Positions 44,218 to 51,891 of a stretch of DNA of 64,000 nt are shown here, piece after piece. The translations under genes and the position numbers were made by a program. This DNA comes from Streptomyces sp. DG1A-41 (lineage in GTDB: Bacteria; Actinomycetota; Actinomycetes; Streptomycetales; Streptomycetaceae). Position 1 is the first letter of the stretch. Each line of letters opens with the position of its first letter. Where the stretch lies: the NCBI RefSeq assembly GCF_037055355.1, contig NZ_CP146350.1:8827001-8891000 (forward strand), in the 5' to 3' direction. Below the pieces are notes generated by a model. It was not told where the DNA came from and ran no database searches. It was given only the letters and a program-made list of their open reading frames with translations.

Positions 44218-44666
44218 GTCCCCTCGGATCGTGGAGACCCGTTCGTAGTCGATCGGGCTTTCGAAGTTGCACACGCTGTGTAGCCGCCGTGTGTTGTAGA
44301 AGCCGGTGATCCAGGTGGCGATCCTGATCCGCGTTTCGGTGCGGGTGGCGAAGGCACGCCGGTGGACGTACTCGACCTTCAGCATGCTGTTGAACGCCTC
44401 GCTGACGGCGTTGTCGAAGCACGAGCCGACCCGCCCCATCGACTGGACCACGCCGAGGCGGCGGCAGGCCCGCCGGGACTTCCGTGAGGTGTACCCGCTG
44501 CCGCGGTCGCTGTGGAAGATGACACCGCGCACGTCACCGCCACGGGTGGCAGCAGCCATTCTCAGCGCGGCAACCACCAGGCCGGCATCGTGATGCGGGC
44601 CCATCGCTAGCCCAGCAGGCGGCGCGAGAACAGGTCGGTGACCGTGGCCGGCTACACCTTGCCCTC
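44218..44666 (-). pseudogene. IS3-A orfB, C-terminal part
   Basis: After EGKV a stop codon (TAG where Tyr is expected) is followed by ATVTDLFSRRLLG, another stop and a frame change. Then come VVALRMAAATRGG-like sequence, GVIFHSDRGSGYTSRKS (second Asp), SCFDNAVSEAFNSMLKVEYVH (catalytic Glu) and TWITGFYNTRRLHSV to a stop at about 44218. These are the second and third residues of the DDE triad of an IS3 integrase core. The gene cannot make a full transposase. Confidence 0.8.
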
Positions 44667-44699
44667 TGAAGTTCTCCCGTGATCTTGGACACTCGTCGG

Positions 44700-45587
44700 T
44701 TATGCCGCGAGGGCGTGTTGGTGCCGCTGTCTGGTCTCGGCCGGGGTGAGGTAGCCGAAGGTCTTGTGCTTGCGCAGGCGGCGGCGGTTGTAGAAGGTCT
44801 CGATGAAGGTGAAGACCTCGGCGCGGGCGGTGGCCCGGTCGGGCCAGATGCGGGTTCCGGTCTCTTCCTTGAGCAGGGCCCAGAAACTCTCCGCGGCCGC
44901 GTTGTCGAAGCAAGATCCGGTGCGTCCGCAGCTGTTCTGCAGTCCCAACTCCCTTATTCGGTCGCAGAACTGAGTCGAGGTGTATTCGCTGCCGCGGTCA
45001 CTGTGGATCACGCAGCCGGGCTCCAGGCCGCCTCGGCCGTAGGCCATGTCGAGGGCGTCCACGACGAGTTCTGCGCGGTGGTGATCAGCCATGGCATAAC
45101 CGACGACCTCGCGGGTGGCCAGGTCCAGCCAGCAGGCGAGGTAGAGCCAGCCCTCGGCAGTGGGCAGGTAGGTGATGTCGCCGACCAGCTTGATCCCGGG
45201 CCGCTCGGCGTGGAAGTCGCGGCCGATCAGGTCAGGGGCCGGCTTCGCCTTCTTGTCGGGCCGGGTCAACGAGCGGCGCTTGCGGCGGGTGACGCCTCGG
45301 ATGTCGCGCTCGCGCATCACGCGGGCGATGCGCTTGCGGTTCACCCGCCGCCCCAGACGCCGCAGTTCGGCGTGGATGCGCGGGACACCGTAGGTGCGGC
45401 GGGAGGCGACGTGCAGCACCGTGATCTCGTGCGCGAGCGCGTCGTCGGCGGCCTGCCGGGCATGGCGGGCGGCCCCGCCCTCGCGCCACGCGTAGTAGGA
45501 GGAGCGGGCGACGTGCAGCACCCGGCACAACAGAACGATCGGGTAGTTCGCCTTCTCCGCATGGATGAACCGGCACAACTCGCTCAC
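44700..45587 (-). CDS. IS3-B orfB transposase (DDE integrase core)
   Basis: A 295-residue protein that could start at GTG 45587, which overlaps the orfA stop (GTGA) and follows AAGGAG. It can also be produced as an OrfAB fusion by -1 frameshifting. It has the HTH_21-like segment ARHARQAADDALAHEITVLHVASRRTYGVPRIHAEL, then the integrase core: LVGDITYLPT (Asp), CVIHSDRGSEYTS (Asp) and CFDNAAAESFWALLKEE (Glu). It ends in the usual FIETFYNRRRLRKHKTFGYLTPAE. All three catalytic residues are present. Confidence 0.9.
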   Translation of the reverse strand: MSELCRFIHAEKANYPIVLLCRVLHVARSSYYAWREGGAARHARQAADDALAHEITVLHVASRRTYGVPRIHAELRRLGRRVNRKRIARVMRERDIRGVTRRKRRSLTRPDKKAKPAPDLIGRDFHAERPGIKLVGDITYLPTAEGWLYLACWLDLATREVVGYAMADHHRAELVVDALDMAYGRGGLEPGCVIHSDRGSEYTSTQFCDRIRELGLQNSCGRTGSCFDNAAAESFWALLKEETGTRIWPDRATARAEVFTFIETFYNRRRLRKHKTFGYLTPAETRQRHQHALAA

Positions 45588-45883
45588 CGGTCGTTCTCCT
45601 TCACGAAGAAGGCGGTCGCTTTTTTCAGGATCTCGATCGTCTGCTGCTGCTCGCGGTTCTCCCGCCGCAGCCGCTTGAGCTCCTCGCGCTCGGCACTGCT
45701 CAATTCGCCGGGAGCGCCCTCGCCCTGCTCCGCCTTCGCCTTGCGGTACCAGCCGCGCAGGGACTCGGAGCTGATGCCGAGTTCCCTGGCGACCGCCGTG
45801 ACCGTCTTGCCCGAGGAGTCGACGAGCGCGATCGCGTCCCGCTTGAACTCTTCGGTGTACCGCTTCGTGTACTTGCTTCCCAC
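45584..45883 (-). CDS. IS3-B orfA (HTH_Tnp_1 DNA-binding protein)
   Basis: A 99-residue protein with the IS3 orfA pattern: KYTKRYTEEFKRDAIALVDSSGKTVTAVARELGISSESLRGWYRKAK (helix-turn-helix). A leucine-zipper-like helix follows (EREELKRLRRENREQQQTIEILKKATAFF). Near its end the mRNA reads CTG AAA AAA GCG, an A6G run suited to -1 slippage. This would fuse it to orfB in the frame that continues SDRLLREGERPVSELC. Confidence 0.88.
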   Translation of the reverse strand: MGSKYTKRYTEEFKRDAIALVDSSGKTVTAVARELGISSESLRGWYRKAKAEQGEGAPGELSSAEREELKRLRRENREQQQTIEILKKATAFFVKENDR

Positions 45884-45950
45884 CTGGTGCTACTTCCCCT
45901 GGAACCTCAGGTCCCAGTCTCCAGGTGTCCACGATCAAGGGGAAGGTTCA

Positions 45951-46680
45951 CCTCCCCGGTTTCGATTTCGGTCATGTCGCCTGCCCAGACGAGATCGGGG
46001 GCCTCGGCGGTGAAGTCTCGTTCCACGAAGTCCGGGGCGGTCGGCCGTCTGCCGAACCGGGTCAGGCCCCGCCGCCTGCGGACCTTCCGTGCGACCAGGC
46101 CAGGCCCGGCCATGATCTTCGCGATGGTGTTCACCGACACCCGCCATCCCTGCCGCACCAGGGGTGATCCGGATCTTCGCTGAGCCGTAGGTGCCGCCGG
46201 ACTTGGCGAACTCCTCCCTCACCGCCTCCACCAGGTGCTGTCGGCGCAGCTCACGGCAGGTGGGCCGACGGTTGCGCTGCTTGTGGAACCACGACTCGCT
46301 CACGCCCAGTGCGCGACAGGAGATGCGGTGCGGAATGCCGTGCTCGGTCCTGAGGCCGCTGATCGCCCCGACAACGGACGCCGGGTCCGCCGCAACTACT
46401 TCACCCAGAGGACCATGCAGCGCTTGAGCACATCACGCTCCCTCGCCAGTTCCTAGTTGTCCCGCTTGAGATGGGCGTTCTCCCGCCGCAGCCGCTCGAG
46501 CTCGTCGCTGTCACCGCCCGGTGCGGTCCCCGCCCGCCGGGCCCGGGACACCCAACTGGCCAGCGTGGTCTCGTTGATCCCCAGCTCGTCCGCGACTTCG
46601 GCGATCGTCTTGCCCGAGTGATATCTGCGCCACCAGGCAGGCAGCGAGTCGAGCGCCCCATTGTGACTGATGATGAGTTA
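45951..46680 (-). pseudogene. IS3-A orfA and orfB N-terminal part
   Basis: From the right, LPAWWRRYHSGKTIAEVADELGINETTLASWVSRARRAG and LERLRRENAHLKRDN are the orfA helix-turn-helix and zipper, broken by an in-frame TAG (about 46455) where Glu is expected. The orfB part starts DPASVVGAISGLRTEHGIPHRISCRALGVSESWFHKQRNRRP, shifts frame near 46165, and continues GWRVSVNTIAKIMAGPGLVARKV to DLVWAGDMTEIETGE, the first catalytic Asp. The orfA start was removed by the neighbouring IS5 insertion. Confidence 0.82.
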
Positions 46681-47550
46681 AGGGCTGTCCCGTAACTGCT
46701 GGTCACGGGTGAGATGATCTTGCGATGTCTGGTGTGATCACGGCGTCGGAGCCCTCCTGGATAGCCCCGTTCACCGGGCTGAGCCCGCGTCAATTCGGCA
46801 AGCTGATCACCTCGCTCCGGCGTGAGGGTGCAGATCCGGTGCGCAAGGGTCGGCCCTGGAGTCTGCCACTGGAGGACCGTGTGCTCCTGGTAGCCGCGTA
46901 CTGGCGCACGAACCTGACTCTGCGCCAACTGGCCCCGCTGTTCGGGGTGTCCAAGTCGGCGGCCGACCGCATCATCGACCATCTCGGGCCCGCGCTCGCG
47001 CTCCAGCAGCGCAAGCGGTTCCGCAAGGACACCGTGCTGATCGTCGACGGCACCCTCGTTCCCACGCGCGACCATGCCATCGCCGAGCAGTCCAAGAACT
47101 ACCGGTACTCCACCAACCACCAGGTCGTCATCGATGCCGACACCCGGCTCGTCGTCGCGGTCGGCCGACCAGTCGCAGGCAACCGCAACGACTGCAAGGC
47201 GTGGGAGCTGTCCGGCGCGAATAGCGCCGTCGGCAAGACCACGGTCATCGCAGATGGCGGCTACCGGGGCACTGGCCTGGTCATCCCGCACCGCCGCGAG
47301 AAGGGCCAGACCGAACTCCCGGACTGGAAGGAGGAGCACAACGCCTCCCACCGCAAAGTTCGCGCCCGCGTGGAGCACGCCCTCGCCCGCATGAAGACCT
47401 GGAAGATCCTGCGCGACTGCCGGCTGAAAGGCGACGGCGTCCACCACGCCATGCTCGGCATTGCCCGCCTGCACAACCTCGTCCTTGCCGGATGACGCAG
47501 AAACCACCAGTCCATCCCAGCACGTCAAAGATCATTTACGGGACAGCCCT
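46681..47550 (+). mobile_element. Intact IS5-family element (IS-C)
   Basis: About 870 bp with near-perfect terminal inverted repeats: AGGGCTGTCCCGTAA at 46681-46695 and its complement at 47536-47550. TTA abuts the left end (46678-46680) and TTA/TA overlaps the right end (47550-47552), consistent with the short target duplication of the IS427 group. It encodes one complete transposase. Confidence 0.88.
46725..47495 (+). CDS. IS-C transposase (IS5 family, DDE_Tnp_4)
   Basis: A 256-residue transposase from ATG 46725. An N-terminal helix-turn-helix of the HTH_Tnp_4 type is seen (YWRTNLTLRQLAPLFGVSKSAADRIIDHL). The catalytic core has VLIVDGTLVPT (Asp), TTVIADGGYRGTGLV (Asp) and RKVRARVEHALARMKTWKILRD (Glu). 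It ends GIARLHNLVLAG, normal for the family. No frameshift or stop is seen, and the terminal repeats are intact, so the element is probably active. Confidence 0.92.
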   Translation: MSGVITASEPSWIAPFTGLSPRQFGKLITSLRREGADPVRKGRPWSLPLEDRVLLVAAYWRTNLTLRQLAPLFGVSKSAADRIIDHLGPALALQQRKRFRKDTVLIVDGTLVPTRDHAIAEQSKNYRYSTNHQVVIDADTRLVVAVGRPVAGNRNDCKAWELSGANSAVGKTTVIADGGYRGTGLVIPHRREKGQTELPDWKEEHNASHRKVRARVEHALARMKTWKILRDCRLKGDGVHHAMLGIARLHNLVLAG

Positions 47551-47552
47551 TA

Positions 47553-48438
47553 CTGGCTCTAACAAAAGCTGGTTGATCATGTGACTGTCGGCTTGATCGT
47601 TCGTTGATGTGGGCATGGGGAAGCGTCAGTCGCGGCCGTGGATGGTGTCGGACGAACTGTGGTCGCTCATCGAGCCGTTGTTGCCCGAGCCACCGCCGAA
47701 GCAGGTGGAGGGACGGCCACGGGTGCCCGACCGGCAGGCCCTGTGCGGGATCCTGTTCGTCCTGCATACCGGCATCCAGTGGGAGTACCTTCCCCAGGAG
47801 CTCGGCTTCGGCTCGGGCATGACGTGCTGGCGGCGCCTGGCGGCCTGGAACGAGGCCGGCGTCTGGGACCAGCTGCACCGACTGCTGCTGAACAAGTTGC
47901 GGTCGAAGAACCAGCTGGACTGGTCGCGGGCGGTGATCGACTCCTCCCACGTCCGGGCCGCACGCAGGGGCCCAAAAGCGGTCCCAGCCCGGTCGACCGC
48001 GCACGACCGGGCAGCAAGCACCACATCATCACCGACGGCCAAGGGATCCCGCTCGCGGTGTCTTTGACCGGCGGAAACCGCAACGACGTCACTCAACTCC
48101 TTCCCCTGCTGGACAAGATTCCGGCAGTGGCGGGAGTTGTCGGCCGGCCCCGCAGGCGGCCCGACATGCTCTTCGCGGACCGCGGCTACGACCACGACAA
48201 ATACCGCCGTCTTCTACGGCGACGCGGGATCCGGCCCGCGATCGCCGAGCGGGGACAGCCGCACGGCACCGGTCTGGGCACCTTCCGATGGGTCGTCGAG
48301 CGGACGATCTCCTGGCTGCATGGCTTTCGCCGCTTGCGCATCCGGTGGGAACGACGCGACGACATCCACGAAGCCTTCCTCGGACTTGCCGTCTGCCTGA
48401 TCACTCACCGACACGTTCAAAGGCTTTGTTAGGGCCAG
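47553..48438 (+). mobile_element. IS5-family element (IS-D) with two-frame transposase
   Basis: About 886 bp. Ends match as CTGGCTCTAACAAA (from 47553) and the complement of CTGGCCCTAACAAA (to 48438). TTA lies at 47550-47552 and 48439-48441, a 3-bp target duplication. The left TTA is also the right boundary of IS-C, so the two elements sit head to tail around copies of one target triplet. Confidence 0.85.
47609..48432 (+). CDS. IS-D transposase, expressed by -1 frameshifting
   Basis: The first frame (GTG 47609 or ATG 47615) gives SRPWMVSDELWSLIEPLLPEPPPKQ and GILFVLHTGIQWEYLPQELGFGSGMTCWRRL, then DWSRAVIDSSHVRAARRGPK with the first Asp. Continued in frame it stops at 48067. At about 47970-47976 the sequence C CCA AAA is a classic X XXY YYZ slippery heptamer. 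Slipping -1 gives GPKSGPSPVDRARPGSKHHIITD, MLFADRGYDHDKYRR (Asp) and TFRWVVERTISWLHGFRRLRIRWERR (Glu) to the stop at 48432. The intact terminal repeats argue that this is programmed, not decay. Confidence 0.82.
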
Positions 48439-48441
48439 TTA

Positions 48442-49076
48442 GCCAAGCTGCTGAGTCAGGGTGTAGTGCCGCCACTCCCGCCATACGCCTTGATTCGACT
48501 CAGATTGTGGGGTGGGGCCTGCAGAGGAGCCGGGCCAGTGTAAAGGGGCTCCACACGCCGACAGCAACCCGAAAACCTTAGTAGTTCGAACCGGGGTGGT
48601 GACGGTTCATGATCACTGCGAGATGCCGGTGGGGTGAGGTATCCGGAGAGTGGGGGCCTGACCGCTGAACGTCGGGCGTTCGTGAGGCTGCCCAGAACAT
48701 CACGGCGCAAGACAACTACCGAGTGGGCGTCATATCGGGCGGAGGGGCTATGAATCCATCTGCGCCCATCGGGCAGCACGCACCATACCGGCGACCCACC
48801 GCCCTAGCCTTGTTGTATAATGCTGGATCGGGCACTTGTCTGGGTCCCCATCCCCCCCGTGCCCAATGACAGTGAATCCCGCTGTGAACCCGGAGAGGTA
48901 CCGAAATCCGTCTCCGGTGGCCGTGTGTCTCGCCTTCCAAGACACACACCCACGCGGGTGAATCGATCTCCTTGGGGACTCGCGTCGCGGGGTCTGATGT
49001 CGTCGATGAGCAGTTTTTGCCATGCTTGGCGCTCAGATCACGTTGCACGCAGGCTCGCCGGGTGCGTACCGCCAAG
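48442..49076. other. 635-bp interval without recognisable gene
   Basis: Composition is more AT-rich than the surroundings. A TATAAT hexamer occurs at 48816-48821, but no matching -35 or downstream gene was found. Confidence 0.4.
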
Positions 49077-49514
49077 TCAGGCTCGTTCTTCGAGTTGGCG
49101 CAGCAGCCCGATTTGATCCTCGAGACCCCAGCGCTCTGCGATCTTGCCGTCAACGACGCGGAACATCGCCATCCCGCTCATGGAAACCTGCTTGCCGGTG
49201 GGACGCACTCCATGGAATTCACCGCTGTGGATGCCGGTGAAGGTGAAGCGCTCGGCGACCAATTCCCCTTCGGCGATGAGCTCTTCGATGGTACAGGCGG
49301 CATTGGAGAAGCCCTTGTGCAGTGCCGAGAAAATCTCCTTGACGCCGGCAACGCCAGGCTTCACGCCGGTCGCTGACGTGTCGAAGCGGACGTTCTCATG
49401 CACGAGGTGGGGGAGTGCGTCGAAGTTTCCCTTGTTGACCACTTCTTCACTGAAACGACGAATGACGTCTTTCGGGGATCTCCTCGGCTTGCCCACTTCT
49501 TTCGCGTCGCTCAT
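49077..49514 (-). CDS. SnoaL-like ester cyclase/polyketide cyclase-fold protein
   Basis: A 145-residue cytosolic protein from ATG 49514 behind AAGGAG. It has the NTF2-like SnoaL pattern: DVIRRFSEEVVNKGNFDALPHLVHENVRFDTS, GVAGVKEIFSALHKGFSNAACTIEELIAEGELVAERFTFTGIHSGEFHGVRPTGKQVSMSGMAMFRVVDGKIAERWGLEDQIGLLRQL. The family includes aromatic polyketide cyclases (SnoaL, AknH) and many stand-alone proteins of unknown role. It lies between IS elements, 1.4 kb from the deoxysugar cluster, and might be a displaced member of it or cargo of the IS-rich segment. Confidence 0.82.
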   Translation of the reverse strand: MSDAKEVGKPRRSPKDVIRRFSEEVVNKGNFDALPHLVHENVRFDTSATGVKPGVAGVKEIFSALHKGFSNAACTIEELIAEGELVAERFTFTGIHSGEFHGVRPTGKQVSMSGMAMFRVVDGKIAERWGLEDQIGLLRQLEERA

Positions 49515-49732
49515 CGCTCACTCCTTGCTCAGATACGGCATCTGGTGAACCGAAGGCAGACTAAGCCGCCTTGTGGGGCACGGTCCTCCTATGTTCGGAT
49601 GGCTTGTCGGATACCGCTCGAATGGCCTATCGTACGGTGCCTCGCGGGGTGGGAACGGAGTTCGGTGACGGCGACTCCCGGATTCTGAGTTGGTGTGGTT
49701 AATGGTGTGTGAGCTGGGATGTTGGGTTCTCT

Positions 49733-50831
49733 GAGAGGGCGTTTGAAGTGAGCAGATTGCCGTTTGCGTCCTAGTGCGTTCCTTGCCAGGTGGGTGTCAT
49801 CTCGTCCGTTATACGTCTGGCGAGGTTGTCGATCGAGGCGATGTGGATCATGGACTCGGAGCTGGCGGTGAGGGTCTCGTAGTCGCGGGCGAGGCGGCGG
49901 TGCATCATGATCCAACCGATACTCCGTTCCACCACCCAGCGCCTTTTCGCGACCTGAAGGCCGCGGCTCTCCAGATTCCGGTTGACGACTTCGACGTCGA
50001 TTCCGCGGGTGGCGCCGTGCTCGACAACGGCTTTCTTGGAGCCGGTGTCGACCCAGCTCTTCGAGATGGTCGGGTACGTCTCCTTCGCCTGGTCGAGGGG
50101 GCGGATTTCCAGGGCGTTCTCCGACAGGCCGGCGGCGGTGGCGGTCACGGCGAGGATGAGGCCGATCGTGTCCGTGAGGATGCCGCGCTTCCGGCCGACG
50201 ATCTTCTTCGCGGCGTCCGTTCCCTGGCTGGTCACGGGCACGCTGGTGGAAGTCTTCACGCTCTGGGTGTCGATCACGGATGCGGTCGGCTCGGGCTTGC
50301 GCCCCTCTTTCACTCGCGCCAGTCCGGTCAGGTCGTAGTTGAGCTGGGCGAAGATTCCCTCGTCGCACCAGGCGGCGTAGTAGGCGTAAACGGTGCCGTG
50401 GTTCGGGAAGTCGTGCGGGAAGTATTTCCAGGGGATTCCGGTGCGGTTCACGTAGAGGATCGCGTTGAAGACGTCCCGTAAATCGACCTTGGCCGGCTGT
50501 CCGGTTGGTCTGCGGTCGAGTCGGGCCTTTCTCCAGGCCGTCAACGTCGGCTGATCAGGGCCCATCGGGCGTCGGACAGGTCGCTGGGGTACGGCTTGCG
50601 CTCGCTCACGGCGTAGCGTGATCATGTGCGAGCGGAGGGCTCGGTTCCGTCGTTCCCGGGCGATTCCACGGCAACTTCAAGCCAGACGGACTTCCAGGCA
50701 CGGAAGCGAACGAGACGGATGGTCGAGCATCCGCCCTGGCGACCGTCATTCGCCGCCTATGGAATGAAGGCCCCCCAAAGCAGGACAGGGGTGAGAGCCA
50801 TATCTGGGGCTTGACCTGCACAAACGCCTCT
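49733..50831 (-). mobile_element. Possible extent of IS5-family element (IS-E)
   Basis: GAGAGGGCGTTTG at about 49733-49745 resembles the complement of CAAACGCCTCTG at about 50821-50832 (one-base difference in the G run). These may be the ends of the element carrying the transposase below. The 220 bp between the transposase start and the right end is longer than usual, so this boundary is uncertain. Confidence 0.35.
49771..50609 (-). pseudogene. IS5-family transposase with one frameshift (IS-E)
   Basis: It starts at GTG 50609 as SERKPYPSDLSDARWALIS and meets a stop after RR. One base is missing near 50550, after which the correct frame runs LTAWRKARLDRRPTGQPAKVDLRDVFNAILYVNRTGIPWKYFPHDFP to the end. 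The core has ASVIDTQSVKTS (Asp), SWVDTGSKKAVVEHG (Asp) and KRRWVVERSIGWIMMHRRLARDYE (Glu), then DNLARRIT. Only the single-base deletion prevents expression, so the damage is recent or a sequencing error. Confidence 0.82.
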
Positions 50832-50901
50832 GGGGTCCGTCACTGCCCGCAGCGCGGGGGCGGTACCGGCCGCCAGGCGGAGGCGGTCGTGGGGCCGTGG
50901 C

Positions 50902-51876
50902 TCACACGGGCCGCAGCAGCGGCGCCCACCACGTGCGGTGGGCGCGGTACCAGGCGACCGTCTCGGCCAGTCCCGTGGACAGCGGGACGGCCGGACGGTA
51001 GCCGAGTTCCCGGGTGATCCTGGCGTGGTCGACGCTGTAGCGCCGGTCGTGGCCCTTGCGGTCCTCGACCCGGCGGACCTGGTCCCAGGAGGCGCCGCAG
51101 GCCCGGAGGAGTCGGTCGACCAGGTCACGGTTGGCCAGCGGGGTGCCGCCGCCGATGTTGTAGACCCGGCCGGGGCGCCCCCGGGTCCGGACCAGTTCCA
51201 CGGCCCGCACGTGGTCCTCGACGTGCAGCCAGTCCCGCACGTTGCCCCCGTCGCCGTACAGCGGGGCCTGCCCGCCGTCGAGCAGCCGGGTGACGAACAG
51301 CGGGATCAGCTTCTCCGGGAACTGGTACGGGCCGTAGTTGTTGGAGCAGCGGGTGATCCGGACGTCCAGGCCGTGGGTCCGGTGCTGGGCGAGGGCAAGC
51401 AGGTCACCGGCCGCCTTGGACGCGGCATACGGACTGTTCGGCCGTACCGGGGAGTCCTCGGTCCACGAGCCCTGGTCGATGGACCCGTAGACCTCGTCGG
51501 TGGAGATGTGGACGAACGTCCCGGCCCGATGGCGCAGCGCGGCGTCCAGCAGCACCTGTGTGCCCGTCACGTTGGTCCGTACGAACTCCGCCGCGCTGTC
51601 GATGGACCGGTCCACGTGGGACTCGGCTGCGAAGTGCACCACGTGGTCGTGCGCGCGCATCAGCGCGTCGACCAGCTCGGGGTCGCAGATGTCCCCGTGG
51701 ACGAAGGACAGCCCCGGATGATCAGCCACCGACGCCAGATTCGCCTGGTTGCCCGCGTAGGTGAGGGCGTCCAGCACGGTGACGGTGACATCGCCCGGAC
51801 CGCCGGGGCCGAGGACCGTACGCACGTAGTGGGAGCCGATGAAACCCGCTCCGCCCGTGACGAGCACTCTGGTCAT
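50902..51876 (-). CDS. rfbB: dTDP-glucose 4,6-dehydratase
   Basis: A 324-residue extended short-chain dehydrogenase that converts dTDP-glucose to dTDP-4-keto-6-deoxyglucose, the common precursor of antibiotic deoxysugars. Motifs are complete: RVLVTGGAGFIGSHYVR (NAD binding), HFAAESHVDRSI, HISTDEVYGSI (the Thr-Asp-Glu acid-base set), SPYAASKAAGDLL (YxxxK), and TRCSNNYGPYQFPEKLIPLFV. It lies 15 bp downstream of the sugar C-methyltransferase in one operon. With RfbA at 53288 it supplies the first two steps of sugar synthesis for the cluster. Confidence 0.95.
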   Translation of the reverse strand: MTRVLVTGGAGFIGSHYVRTVLGPGGPGDVTVTVLDALTYAGNQANLASVADHPGLSFVHGDICDPELVDALMRAHDHVVHFAAESHVDRSIDSAAEFVRTNVTGTQVLLDAALRHRAGTFVHISTDEVYGSIDQGSWTEDSPVRPNSPYAASKAAGDLLALAQHRTHGLDVRITRCSNNYGPYQFPEKLIPLFVTRLLDGGQAPLYGDGGNVRDWLHVEDHVRAVELVRTRGRPGRVYNIGGGTPLANRDLVDRLLRACGASWDQVRRVEDRKGHDRRYSVDHARITRELGYRPAVPLSTGLAETVAWYRAHRTWWAPLLRPV

Positions 51877-51891
51877 GGCAGTACCGCGCTT

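Larger units (their letters stand above)
44667..45950 (-). mobile_element. Apparently intact IS3-family element (IS3-B) inserted in IS3-A
   Basis: About 1284 bp bounded by imperfect 26-bp inverted repeats beginning TGAA: 44667-44692, and its complement ending at 45950. They share 20 of 26 positions, including TGATC and TGGACAC. A CCTC target duplication flanks both ends. It encodes overlapping orfA and orfB on the minus strand with no internal damage, so it may be mobile. Confidence 0.85.
44218..46680 (-). mobile_element. Degenerate IS3-family element (IS3-A) interrupted by a second IS3 element
   Basis: An old IS3 element on the minus strand, truncated at its 5' end at 46680 by an IS5 element and split at 44667-45950 by another IS3 element. 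Its orfA lies at about 46402-46680, and its orfB at 45951-46400 and 44218-44666. CCTC at 44663-44666 and 45951-45954 is the target duplication. Removing the insert and one copy restores METEIETGEGKV-type coding (ETGEGKV). Stops and frameshifts show that it was already dead. Confidence 0.85.

Noticed and set aside
48580..48600. tRNA-like T-arm sequence (AGTTCGAACC)
   Set aside because: No acceptor stem, D-arm or anticodon arm could be paired around it.
48816..48821. Consensus TATAAT as a promoter
   Set aside because: No -35 at suitable spacing and no gene begins downstream within a plausible distance.
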